Shown: positions 1-6,773 of the stretch, piece after piece
Layout of the letters: every line of letters begins with the position of its first letter
How positions within the stretch are numbered: position 1 is the stretch's first letter
Assembly: GCA_013003145.1 (NCBI GenBank)
Contig: JABDLH010000063.1
Location: 1-11,628 of the forward strand
Length of the DNA stretch: 11,628 nucleotides
DNA from: Flavobacteriaceae bacterium
GTDB lineage: Bacteria > Bacteroidota > Bacteroidia > Flavobacteriales > Flavobacteriaceae
Direction of reading: 5' to 3'
Made by a program: the position numbers and the translations under genes
Notes under the pieces: generated by a model
The model's database searches: none
What the model was told of the DNA's origin: nothing
The model's input: only the letters and a program-made list of their open reading frames with translations

Positions 1-361
1 GTTCTGGCAGGGTTTCCTGGTTATTAAAAGAAACCATCACCGGTTCATTTCGACTCCTAAGCACATTGACCAGGGTGTTATTGTTCATCCCGCGCTCAAT
101 GGCGTACCTGCCCGGTCTCACATTAACACTGTACTTCTTTTGCCTGGCAACGGTGGCAAAGGACTCCGGGTCATCCAACAGAGGAGTCAGTTGTTCGTAA
201 ACCTGGTTGAATTCGGCCCCGGTTGGGATATGCACATACACCTTGTCTTCAGAGAAACGGGTATTTGGTGTAAATAATGCATCATAAATGCGGTAAGAAA
301 ACCACCCCATCACCACTAAACCAAGAATGGCGATAATCCACAAAATCTTTTTGATATACAT
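1..361 (-). CDS. mltG: Endolytic murein transglycosylase MltG, N-terminal part (cut by window edge)
   Basis: The reverse strand from the ATG at 361 reads 120 residues without a stop and leaves the window. It begins with a short charged start (MYIKK) and one hydrophobic segment (about residues 6-20), an inner-membrane anchor, followed by the periplasmic LysM-like region of the YceG/MltG family. The typical run is visible: a PGRY motif, then a GM-N-N-L pattern, then PV-x-V-x-FNNQET. The catalytic YceG domain lies beyond the window. MltG cleaves nascent glycan strands at the inner membrane and so sets their length. The start codon begins one base after the stop codon of the upstream acetyltransferase gene, so the two are almost certainly co-transcribed with dapF. 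Family assignment is by recognition of the motif pattern; the catalytic Glu cannot be checked here. Confidence 0.88.
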   Translation of the reverse strand, partial: MYIKKILWIIAILGLVVMGWFSYRIYDALFTPNTRFSEDKVYVHIPTGAEFNQVYEQLTPLLDDPESFATVARQKKYSVNVRPGRYAIERGMNNNTLVNVLRSRNEPVMVSFNNQETLPE

Positions 362-886
362 TTACTTATTGATCTTTTGAAATAATAATTCGTCCTGGTA
401 ATGGCCACGGATAAAGTTCCAGTCTTCCTTAAGGCCTGCCTGTACAAAACCGAGTTTTTTAAAAAGGTGAATACTCCTTTTATTATCGGCACCAACATTG
501 GCATAGAGCTGGTGGAGATCCAGGGTATCAAAGGCGTAGTCTATTAATAACTCAATTGCTTCTTTACCTATCCCCTTGTTGCGATGCTGTTCTTCTGCAA
601 TAAGGATTCCTATCCCGGCGCGCCTGTGTTTGGGATCAAAATCAAAGAGATCTATCAGCCCCAACTGTGCTCCCATCACAGAGGTAATACACAGCCGTAA
701 TTGTTTAACGTCGTAAATATCCCGATGCGCATTTTCCAAATACAATTTAAGCACGTGCTTAGCATAAGGTGTGGTTGTTCCGCTCACCTCCCATACTTCG
801 TTAGCATTTTCCAGGTCGTATAAGAAATCCAGGTCTTCCGGCTCTAATGCTCTCAGTATGATATTTTTTCCCCGTAATTTCAGCAT
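362..886 (-). CDS. GNAT acetyltransferase, RimJ/RimL-like
   Basis: A 174-residue GNAT-fold protein. It opens with a LRGKNIILRAL strand as in RimJ/RimL and SpeG relatives; the acetyl-CoA pyrophosphate-binding loop is RNKGIG at residues 102-107; the late GNAT motif (N-KRSIHLFKKLGF) lies near 135-147. Such enzymes acetylate protein N-termini, polyamines or small amines; the substrate here is not predictable. The ATG at 886 is preferred over an in-frame upstream ATG at 958, because the 24 extra residues lie inside dapF and are unlike the family, and because AAAGGAAG precedes the 886 start. The gene overlaps the end of dapF by 7 nt and abuts mltG, so it is the middle gene of an operon. Its position between dapF and mltG suggests co-expression with envelope synthesis but does not show a role in it. 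Confidence 0.87.
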   Translation of the reverse strand: MLKLRGKNIILRALEPEDLDFLYDLENANEVWEVSGTTTPYAKHVLKLYLENAHRDIYDVKQLRLCITSVMGAQLGLIDLFDFDPKHRRAGIGILIAEEQHRNKGIGKEAIELLIDYAFDTLDLHQLYANVGADNKRSIHLFKKLGFVQAGLKEDWNFIRGHYQDELLFQKINK

Positions 887-1656
887 TGTACACTTCCTTT
901 GAAAACCCTTTCTGCAGGGCCTAGCAGGTAAATATCGGAATAGTGCTCTCCATTCCAAACAAATCGCACTTTAAGCTCGCCCCCAAGAGTCCTTATTGTA
1001 AATTCCTGGGGATCCTCATCCTTTTTTCCGTGCATGGCCAGGGCAACAGCAGTGACACCGGTACCACAGGAATAGGTTTCGTCCTCTACTCCCCTTTCAT
1101 AGGTGCGTACATAAAACTTTCTATCTCCTTCGTGTTTTACGAAGTTAATATTACTACCGGCTTCTCCGTAGCGGTCATACCTGATTTTGGCACCTTCTTC
1201 TTTAACCGGGAAGGTGTCCAGCTCCTGTATTTCCTGCACATGGTGAGGAGAGCCTGTGTTGAGAAAGAAGTACTTTGAATTCTGTTCAATTTCGTGCACA
1301 TCCTGCATCTTCAAGCTGATGAGATTTCCTTCAATACTTGCCGTGTGGGGTCCATCAACGGCGATGAACCGGGCTTCATTACCGATTACTTCAAGGTCAT
1401 TGGCAAAGGCCACGATACACCTGCCTCCGTTTCCGCACATACTCCCCTCACCCCCGTCAGCATTAAAATACACCATCCTGAAATCGTAATCAGGATCAGT
1501 TTCTAAAAGGATAAGTCCGTCCGCCCCGATGCCAAAACGCCTGTCACAAAGGCTCGCAATGAGTTTGGTATCGTTTTTGTTAAATTGAAACTGACGATTA
1601 TCAATCATGATAAAGTCGTTTCCTGTACCCTGGTATTTGTAGAAAGTAATGTCCAT
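880..1656 (-). CDS. dapF: Diaminopimelate epimerase
   Basis: DapF converts LL- to meso-diaminopimelate, the last step before lysine and the precursor of the peptidoglycan peptide. It is a cytosolic, cofactor-free epimerase using two cysteines. Both signatures are present in the 258-residue product: MCGNGGRC with Cys74 and SCGTG with Cys197, the two-base catalytic pair. The N-terminal KYQGTGNDF and the FGIGADG segment are also typical. Length matches the family (about 260-280). The start is set at the ATG at 1656; an in-frame TTG at 1674 is rejected because it lies inside the -7 promoter element. The stop codon overlaps the start of the acetyltransferase, making dapF the first gene of a dapF-GNAT-mltG operon. 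Confidence 0.96.
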   Translation of the reverse strand: MDITFYKYQGTGNDFIMIDNRQFQFNKNDTKLIASLCDRRFGIGADGLILLETDPDYDFRMVYFNADGGEGSMCGNGGRCIVAFANDLEVIGNEARFIAVDGPHTASIEGNLISLKMQDVHEIEQNSKYFFLNTGSPHHVQEIQELDTFPVKEEGAKIRYDRYGEAGSNINFVKHEGDRKFYVRTYERGVEDETYSCGTGVTAVALAMHGKKDEDPQEFTIRTLGGELKVRFVWNGEHYSDIYLLGPAERVFKGSVQC

Positions 1657-1671
1657 AGTGAAATTAGGGGT

Positions 1672-1679
1672 CAAAGATA
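1672..1679 (-). promoter_or_regulatory. Bacteroidota-type -7 element for the dapF operon
   Basis: On the minus strand these bases read TATCTTTG, an exact match to the TAnnTTTG element recognised by the primary sigma factor of Bacteroidota. It lies 15 bases before the dapF ATG, predicting a leader of roughly ten nucleotides. No clean TTG is seen at the expected -33 distance; TTC in CGTTCATT is the nearest. The assignment rests on motif and position only. Confidence 0.55.
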
Positions 1680-1712
1680 TGACTTTATTTACGGAGAAAT
1701 GAACGGTTAAAA

Positions 1713-1727
1713 AAGGGTTAAACCCTT
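1713..1727. repeat. 15-nt palindrome in the dapF/htrA divergent spacer
   Basis: The bases read AAGGGTT-A-AACCCTT: two perfect 7-nt inverted arms around one central base. It lies between the divergent dapF operon and the htrA-like gene, about 35 bases upstream of the dapF -7 element and about 60 bases before the protease start. It has no T-tract in register for a terminator and no coding role. Form and position fit a binding site for a dimeric regulator, but chance in an A/T-rich spacer is possible. Confidence 0.35.
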
Positions 1728-1786
1728 AATCACAGTATGATTTTCTGTTAATTTTACAAATAAGTCGATTAAATATTTAAGTAATT

Positions 1787-3184
1787 ATGAAACGATTAAC
1801 ACATCTTCTAATGGTTTCTATTCTCGGGGGTGCTATTACGCTCGGGGCCTACAAGCTGTTTTTTGAGTCTACTAAATTTGCCGTGGTAACAGAAGACCAG
1901 GGTGCTCCCTACTTCACCACCAGTAATACGGCCACATCGGTCAAAGGTATAGCGCTCAATGAAGTAGATTTTACAGTGGCTGCAGAGAAAACGGTAAACG
2001 CAGTGGTCCACGTTAAAAACGTAGCCGTGAATGAAGCTCCCAGCAATTTTTGGGAATATTTCTACGGTTCCCAGGGAAGCCAGAGGCCACAACAGGTGGG
2101 CACGGGGTCCGGGGTCATTATATCACCCGATGGCTACATTGTAACCAACAACCATGTGATATCAAAAGCTGATGCGCTAAGTGTCACCCTCAATAATAAT
2201 AAAAGTTATAAAGCGGAGATCATCGGTACCGATCCCAATTCGGATATTGCCCTGATCAAAATAGATGCCGAACGCAGCCTGCCTTACCTGGCCTTTGGTG
2301 ATTCTGACAACACCAGGATCGGTGAATGGGTGTTGGCGGTTGGTAATCCATTTAATCTTACCTCTACGGTGACTGCCGGGATCATAAGTGCCAAAGCACG
2401 CGACCTGGGCAGGACAGATCAATCATTCCTGCAGACAGATGCAGCTGTAAATCCCGGGAATAGTGGTGGTGCTCTTGTGAATACCAACGGGGACCTTATC
2501 GGGATCAATACCGCGATCACCTCACAGACCGGTTCCTATGTAGGGTATTCTTTTGCCGTTCCTAGCAATATTGCGAAGAAGGTAGTAGAAGATATTATGG
2601 AGTACGGGAATGTACAGAAAGGTATTCTGGGGATAAGTTCTCCAAGATTAAATACCCCTTACGCCGTTGAAAATGGAATCGATGAGATAGAAGGCGTATA
2701 TATTGATGGGGTTGAAGAGGATTCCGGGGCGGAGGCCGCGGAACTACAATCGGGTGATGTAATTAAGATGGTAGATGATATCCGGGTCAGGAGATTTGCA
2801 GACCTCACGGGGTACGTAGCCACCAAGCGACCGGGAGATAAAGTAGTATTAGCCATTAACCGCAACGGGGACGAATTAGAAGTTGAAGTTGAACTTAAGG
2901 AAAGGCAATCCCTTGTTGTGCCGCAAATGGGTTTAAAAGTTAAAAACCTGAACGAAGCAGATAAGAAAAAGTATAAGACCAAATACGGCGTTAAGATCAC
3001 CGGGGTTCCTGAAACTTACCGCGGCTATGACCTGGAGGGTAAAGTGATCATGTCTATTGGTGATGAAGAAGTAAAGGATATACAGGATGCCCGTACGCTT
3101 TTTGGCGCCATATCGCGTTACGGCAAAACCGTGATCACCATGATCAATGAAAAAGGAGAACGCGAGCGACTTATCTTTCAATAA
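1787..3184 (+). CDS. DegP/DegQ (HtrA) family periplasmic serine protease with two PDZ domains
   Basis: A 465-residue S1C-family protease that degrades or refolds damaged envelope proteins. Residues 1-25 form a hydrophobic signal peptide or anchor. The trypsin-like domain spans about 60-265 and carries the triad His123 (TNNHVI), Asp153 (NSDIALIKI) and Ser226 (NPGNSGGAL). PDZ1 follows at about 275-372 and PDZ2 at about 383-465; PDZ2 is divergent but keeps its GVKITGV start. Two PDZ domains and this length match DegP/DegQ rather than DegS, which has one PDZ. The activating LA loop near 85-105 (WEYFYGSQGSQRPQQ) is short compared with E. coli DegP, more like DegQ. The gene stands alone: divergent from dapF and ended by a terminator. 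A possible -7 element, TAATTTTA at 1749-1756, is imperfect. Confidence 0.94.
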   Translation: MKRLTHLLMVSILGGAITLGAYKLFFESTKFAVVTEDQGAPYFTTSNTATSVKGIALNEVDFTVAAEKTVNAVVHVKNVAVNEAPSNFWEYFYGSQGSQRPQQVGTGSGVIISPDGYIVTNNHVISKADALSVTLNNNKSYKAEIIGTDPNSDIALIKIDAERSLPYLAFGDSDNTRIGEWVLAVGNPFNLTSTVTAGIISAKARDLGRTDQSFLQTDAAVNPGNSGGALVNTNGDLIGINTAITSQTGSYVGYSFAVPSNIAKKVVEDIMEYGNVQKGILGISSPRLNTPYAVENGIDEIEGVYIDGVEEDSGAEAAELQSGDVIKMVDDIRVRRFADLTGYVATKRPGDKVVLAINRNGDELEVEVELKERQSLVVPQMGLKVKNLNEADKKKYKTKYGVKITGVPETYRGYDLEGKVIMSIGDEEVKDIQDARTLFGAISRYGKTVITMINEKGERERLIFQ

Positions 3185-3201
3185 GAGCTCCAGATAAAAT
3201 T

Positions 3202-3230
3202 AAAAGCACTCCATTCGGAGTGCTTTTTTT
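3202..3230 (+). terminator. Rho-independent terminator of the HtrA-family gene
   Basis: A perfect 11-bp stem (AAAAGCACTCC / GGAGTGCTTTT) with the loop ATTC runs into a T-tract, 17 bases after the protease stop codon. It separates the protease from the GAPDH gene. Confidence 0.93.
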
Positions 3231-3242
3231 GTTTCCTATTCC

Positions 3243-3274
3243 TTGTACGAAAACGTTTGAAATAACTACTTTTG
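3243..3274 (+). promoter_or_regulatory. Promoter for the GAPDH gene
   Basis: TTG at 3243-3245 and TACTTTTG at 3267-3274 match the Bacteroidota -33 and -7 elements with a 21-base spacer. The start codon is at 3300, giving a leader of about 20 nt. The position just after the previous terminator supports it. Confidence 0.6.
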
Positions 3275-3299
3275 CACTGAAAAATTTTAAACCTCATCC

Positions 3300-4751
3300 A
3301 TGAATACCGCAAAATCCTATGAAAAGGAACTGGCCTTCCAGGCAGACCGCAGGAAAGCAACCACAGAATTCATTAAGATCATCAGTGATCTCTGGTACGA
3401 CAGATCTATTGAAGTAGTGTTATTCAAGAACCAGATCATTGATAAGAATGTCAGCGAGATCATCAATCTACATGAGTATGCCGGTGAATTTGTACAAAAA
3501 CCGATCTCTATTTTTGACTCTGTAGAGCTCTTGAGGGCTATCAATGACATTAACCTACCCCCTTCCAAGCTGGATATCGGTAAACTAACCTATGAATACC
3601 ACACCAACGACACCAGCAAGTATCACAATGTAAAGTCATTTGTCCTTGACAAACTACAGGGAGCTAACGAAACGGAGGAGATAAAACCTAAAGACGTTGT
3701 TCTCTATGGATTTGGACGTATAGGTCGTTTGCTGGCTCGCGAACTGATGGCAAAAACAGGTAAGGGCAACCAGCTACGGCTACGCGCGGTAGTCACCAGG
3801 GGTGCACTTACGGAGGAAATTCTTGAAAAGAGGGCGACATTGCTCCGGACCGATTCGGTTCACGGGCAGTTTTCAGGTACTGTGGACACGGATTTTAAAA
3901 ACCATGCACTCCTTATTAATGGTACCACGGTTCATATGATCTCTTCACAGGATCCTGACACCATAGACTATACCAAGTACGGTATTAATGATGCCCTGGT
4001 CATAGATAACAGCGGGGCATTCAGAGATGATATTTCCCTGGCCAGGCACTTGAAGAGCAAAGGTGCTGCGCAAGTATTATTAACTGCACCAGGCAAAAAT
4101 GTACCCAATATTGTACACGGTGTTAATCAAACGGAGTTTGATCCCGATAAGACCAAGATATATTCAGCGGCTTCCTGTACCACCAATGCCATCACCCCTA
4201 TTCTTAAGGTGGTAGATGATTCTTTAGGGATCAAGAAGGGTCACCTGGAGACAATACATGCTTACACCAATGACCAAAACCTGGTGGATAACATGCACAG
4301 CAAGTACCGTAGAGGGCGGGCAGCAGCTCTGAATATGGTAATCACGGAAACCGGGGCAGGTAAAGCAGTAGCCAAAGCCTTGCCGGCATTGGAAGGTAAA
4401 CTGACCTCTAACGCCATCAGGGTCCCTGTACCTAACGGCTCTTTAGCGATCCTGAACCTGGAGTTAAAGAATAAGACAACTAAAGACAGCCTGAATACCA
4501 TTGTTAAAAAGTACGCTTTAGAAGGAGACCTGGTAGAGCAGATCAAATATTCCCTCAGCAATGAACTGGTTTCTACAGATATCATAGGTACATCTGCGCC
4601 ATCCATTTACGACAGTACTGCAACGATTGTTTCCCCTGATGGTAAGAACATTGTATTATATGTCTGGTATGATAATGAGTACGGGTATGCGCACCAAGTG
4701 ATCCGTTTATCCAAGTATATCGCCAAAGTTCGGAGATATACATATTATTAA
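3300..4751 (+). CDS. Glyceraldehyde-3-phosphate dehydrogenase, long form with N-terminal extension
   Basis: GAPDH interconverts glyceraldehyde-3-phosphate and 1,3-bisphosphoglycerate using a nicotinamide cofactor. The 483-residue product has about 130 residues of extension before a normal GAPDH core. Core signatures: YGFGRIGRLLAREL (136-149, Rossmann loop), SCTTN with catalytic Cys293, HAYTNDQ with catalytic His320, RGRAAALNMV (338-347), RVPVPNG (374-380) and WYDNEYGY (456-463). Three departures from textbook GAPDH stand out: the extension; AVVTRGAL at 163-170 where NAD-specific enzymes have an Asp after the second strand; and Ala297 where SCTTNC has a second Cys. To my knowledge long GAPDHs of this kind are common in Bacteroidota, often next to a normal-length paralogue. 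Whether this one works in glycolysis, gluconeogenesis or with NADP is inference. The gene is monocistronic, with its own promoter and terminator. Confidence 0.93.
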   Translation: MNTAKSYEKELAFQADRRKATTEFIKIISDLWYDRSIEVVLFKNQIIDKNVSEIINLHEYAGEFVQKPISIFDSVELLRAINDINLPPSKLDIGKLTYEYHTNDTSKYHNVKSFVLDKLQGANETEEIKPKDVVLYGFGRIGRLLARELMAKTGKGNQLRLRAVVTRGALTEEILEKRATLLRTDSVHGQFSGTVDTDFKNHALLINGTTVHMISSQDPDTIDYTKYGINDALVIDNSGAFRDDISLARHLKSKGAAQVLLTAPGKNVPNIVHGVNQTEFDPDKTKIYSAASCTTNAITPILKVVDDSLGIKKGHLETIHAYTNDQNLVDNMHSKYRRGRAAALNMVITETGAGKAVAKALPALEGKLTSNAIRVPVPNGSLAILNLELKNKTTKDSLNTIVKKYALEGDLVEQIKYSLSNELVSTDIIGTSAPSIYDSTATIVSPDGKNIVLYVWYDNEYGYAHQVIRLSKYIAKVRRYTYY

Positions 4752-4761
4752 TATAAGAATT

Positions 4762-4831
4762 CGTCCACTTTTTGCGTTCTAACCGTGAATCCCCGGGTTC
4801 AACGGTTAGAACCTTAGTGGCGTTTTTTTTT
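4762..4831 (+). terminator. Very large rho-independent terminator of the GAPDH gene
   Basis: A two-tier hairpin. The inner stem is GTTCTAACCG (4776-4785) with CGGTTAGAAC (4803-4812), continued by TGAA/TTCA around a CCCGGG-containing loop. The outer stem is CCACT (4765-4769) with AGTGG (4816-4820), flanked by CG on both sides. Nine T residues follow (4823-4831). It lies 10 bases after the GAPDH stop codon. Confidence 0.9.
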
Positions 4832-4899
4832 ATTAATTAATTTAATTGAAGTACTTTAGGGGCCTCTCTGAATCGTATAATAAACTAATCTAGATTGCA

Positions 4900-5514
4900 A
4901 TGAAAGGGTTAAGCCGATTATTATTACTCACAGGTTTGTTAGCCTTCCAAATTAGCTTTGGGCAAGACAGTGAACCAGAACTTTCTCTGGATCAAGGAAC
5001 CATTGACAGCCAATTTGAGTTCATCTTTAAGAATGCCGGGAATTACAGGTCTGATGGAAAGCGTTATGAAGTTGTTCGCGCGAACAACCTGGATAAACTC
5101 AGGAATAATGTTAAGGATTCAATGAATGCTTCCAGGACGAAGGCCGCTCAGTTGAAGGCCACCATATCCGGACACGAATCCACTATTACTTCCCTTAATC
5201 AAAAACTGGAAGAAACCACTGAGAATCTTGCTGCTGTTACCGAAGAGAAAGACAGTATGTCTTTTATAGGAATACAGGTTTCCAAGGGCACCTATAACTT
5301 TATATTATGGACTATTATACTGGTATTATTACTAATGCTGTTATTGTTCATCTATAGGTTCCGTCGCAGTAATTACCTGACACAGGAAGCCAAAGCCAAC
5401 CTCTCTGAACTGGAAACAGAATACGAGGATCACCGGAGAAGAGCCCTGGAAAGGGAGCAACGGATCAGCAGGCAATTGCAGGACGAGATCAATAAGTACA
5501 AAAAATCTAAATAA
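4900..5514 (+). CDS. Membrane-anchored coiled-coil protein of unknown function
   Basis: Not a named family to me. The 204-residue product has a signal peptide (1-21, cut likely at SFG-QD), an ectodomain with an FKNAGNYR-x-D-x-KRYEVV segment (43-59) and a heptad-like helix (61-120), one strong membrane segment (about 133-152, Leu/Ile-rich), and a second charged helical stretch (160-204, rich in Glu, Arg and Lys) on the other side. The FRR after the membrane segment suggests the C-terminal coil is cytoplasmic and the ectodomain periplasmic. This layout would suit a structural or sensing link across the inner membrane. It lies between GAPDH and a GNAT-trmD pair but has its own terminator. As I recall, similar flavobacterial proteins have been labelled tRNA (guanine-N1)-methyltransferase because they sit near trmD; nothing here is a methyltransferase. 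A weak -7-like TACTTTAG lies at 4851-4858. Confidence 0.85.
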   Translation: MKGLSRLLLLTGLLAFQISFGQDSEPELSLDQGTIDSQFEFIFKNAGNYRSDGKRYEVVRANNLDKLRNNVKDSMNASRTKAAQLKATISGHESTITSLNQKLEETTENLAAVTEEKDSMSFIGIQVSKGTYNFILWTIILVLLLMLLLFIYRFRRSNYLTQEAKANLSELETEYEDHRRRALEREQRISRQLQDEINKYKKSK

Positions 5515-5518
5515 ACAC

Positions 5519-5543
5519 AACCCCCGGCAACGGGGGTTTTTTT
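5519..5543 (+). terminator. GNRA-loop rho-independent terminator after the coiled-coil gene
   Basis: AACCCCCG pairs with CGGGGGTT around a GCAA tetraloop (GNRA type), followed by a run of T through 5543. It starts 4 bases after the coiled-coil stop codon. The T-tract ends only 4 bases before the next gene's ATG at 5548. Confidence 0.9.
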
Positions 5544-5547
5544 ATTG

Positions 5548-5994
5548 ATGGAAGGTCTGAACATAGTTAGGGCACGTATTTCTGAACTGGAGGAATTGGT
5601 TCCACTGATGGACGAATACCGCGTTTTTTATAAGCAATCTCCAGATCCTGATGCTGCCAGGTCTTTTTTACACAGCAGGATGATTAAGCAGGAATCGGTT
5701 ATCTTCCTTGCGTATTATAATAAGGTCCCTGCCGGGTTTACACAATTGTACACCAGCTTCTCTTCTGTGAGCCTTCAGCCCATATTTATCCTGAACGACT
5801 TGTTTGTGCATAAGGAATACAGGAATAGGGGTGTTGGCGCTGCTCTGCTTCTAAAGGCGCAGGAATTTTGTAAAGAAATTGGCTATAAAGGATTGGCCCT
5901 GGAGACAGCAACGGATAATCCTGCACAGCACCTTTACGAAAGATTAGGATGGGAAAGAGATTCCCATTGTTTTCATTACTTTTGGAAGCCGTAA
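5548..5994 (+). CDS. GNAT-family N-acetyltransferase
   Basis: A 148-residue single-domain GNAT protein, unlike the RimJ/L-type one at 362-886. It starts with an [23 protein letters not shown] stretch typical of small-molecule acetyltransferases. The acetyl-CoA loop is RNRGVG (92-97), preceded by the [11 protein letters not shown] strand and followed by [17 protein letters not shown] (119-135), the usual GNAT end. Substrate unknown. The ATG at 5548 is chosen over an in-frame TTG at 5545, which adds one residue. The start lies immediately after a strong terminator, so either read-through feeds it or transcription begins very near the start codon; no convincing TAnnTTTG precedes it. Its stop codon lies within the predicted trmD promoter. 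Confidence 0.9.
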   Translation: MEGLNIVRARISELEELVPLMDEYRVFYKQSPDPDAARSFLHSRMIKQESVIFLAYYNKVPAGFTQLYTSFSSVSLQPIFILNDLFVHKEYRNRGVGAALLLKAQEFCKEIGYKGLALETATDNPAQHLYERLGWERDSHCFHYFWKP

Positions 5995-5999
5995 TTTTG
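5967..5999 (+). promoter_or_regulatory. Promoter for trmD, overlapping the upstream stop codon
   Basis: TTG at 5967-5969 and TAATTTTG at 5992-5999 match the Bacteroidota consensus with a 22-base spacer, at the long end of what is usual. The TAA of the acetyltransferase stop (5992-5994) forms the first bases of the -7 element. The trmD ATG is 17 bases further on, giving a leader of roughly a dozen nucleotides. Confidence 0.6.
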
Positions 6000-6016
6000 C
6001 AGTAGAAGAGGACATC

Positions 6017-6691
6017 ATGCGTATAGATATTATCACAGTTTTACCTGAATTAATGAAAAGCCCGTTCGAAGCTTCTATCCTGAAGCGCGCCCAGGAAAAA
6101 GGGCTTGTGGAGGTGCATTTTCACAACCTCCGGGATTATTCGACCAATAAATACAAACAGGTGGATGATTACCAGTTTGGCGGTGGTGCAGGCATGGTAC
6201 TAATGATAGAGCCGATCGACAAATGCATCAGTAAACTGAAAGCTCAAAGAGATTATGACGAGGTTATTTATATGACCCCCGATGGCGAGACCCTGAATCA
6301 ACGGATCGCCAACCAACTTTCATTAAAAGGGAATATCATTATCCTATGTGGACATTATAAGGGAGTAGACCAGAGAGTAAGGGATACTATGATTACCCGT
6401 GAGATCTCTATTGGTGATTATGTGCTGTCCGGTGGAGAATTGGGCGCAGCGGTCCTGTGTGATTCGGTGATCCGCCTCCTTCCCGGGGTCTTGAATGACG
6501 AGACCTCTGCCCTTACAGATACATTCCAGGATAATTTGCTCGCACCACCGGTATACACCCGCCCAAGGGATTACAAAGGTCATGCCGTACCGGAGATATT
6601 ATTGAGTGGGGATTTTCCGAAAATTGAACAATGGCGTGAAGATAAGGCCATGGAAAGAACAGAGCAGTTACGTCCTGACCTCCTGAAATAG
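6017..6691 (+). CDS. trmD: tRNA (guanine-37-N1)-methyltransferase
   Basis: TrmD places m1G37 next to the anticodon of several tRNAs, using S-adenosylmethionine, and prevents +1 frameshifting. It is a SPOUT enzyme with a trefoil knot. The 224-residue product has the N-terminal [13 protein letters not shown], the QFGGGAGMV segment (53-61), the knot motifs [11 protein letters not shown] (111-121) and [17 protein letters not shown] (131-147), and the catalytic-type Asp168 in ALTDTF followed by YTRPRDYKG (180-188). Length fits the family (about 225-255). In many bacteria trmD sits in rpsP-rimM-trmD-rplS; here rplS follows but a GNAT gene lies upstream, and rpsP and rimM are absent from this window. 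Own promoter predicted. Confidence 0.97.
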   Translation: MRIDIITVLPELMKSPFEASILKRAQEKGLVEVHFHNLRDYSTNKYKQVDDYQFGGGAGMVLMIEPIDKCISKLKAQRDYDEVIYMTPDGETLNQRIANQLSLKGNIIILCGHYKGVDQRVRDTMITREISIGDYVLSGGELGAAVLCDSVIRLLPGVLNDETSALTDTFQDNLLAPPVYTRPRDYKGHAVPEILLSGDFPKIEQWREDKAMERTEQLRPDLLK

Positions 6692-6737
6692 AGGGATAAG
6701 TCTCTTTACAAGGGAAGGAAAAAAGCTTTTGAAATAC

Positions 6738-6767
6738 TTGCGAGTATCTAATTAATCATTAATTTTG
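6738..6767 (+). promoter_or_regulatory. Promoter for rplS
   Basis: TTG at 6738-6740 and TAATTTTG at 6760-6767 are separated by 19 bases, the best match to the Bacteroidota promoter consensus in the window. It lies in the 147-bp spacer after trmD and predicts transcription starting near 6772-6775, about 65 nt before the rplS ATG. Confidence 0.75.
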
Positions 6768-6773
6768 CACACG

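Noticed and set aside
887..958. N-terminal extension of the first acetyltransferase
   Set aside because: The 24 extra residues are dapF antisense-like reading, fit no GNAT fold, and a purine-rich site precedes the ATG at 886.
1657..1674. Upstream TTG start adding six residues to DapF
   Set aside because: The TTG lies inside the TATCTTTG -7 element, and DapF homologues begin close to the MDITFYKYQG start.
3300..4751. GAPDH as a frameshifted or artefactual fusion
   Set aside because: One uninterrupted frame with its own promoter upstream of the extension, and long GAPDHs are known in this phylum.
4900..5514. Naming the coiled-coil protein a tRNA methyltransferase
   Set aside because: It has no SPOUT or Rossmann motif; the real TrmD is the separate gene at 6017-6691.
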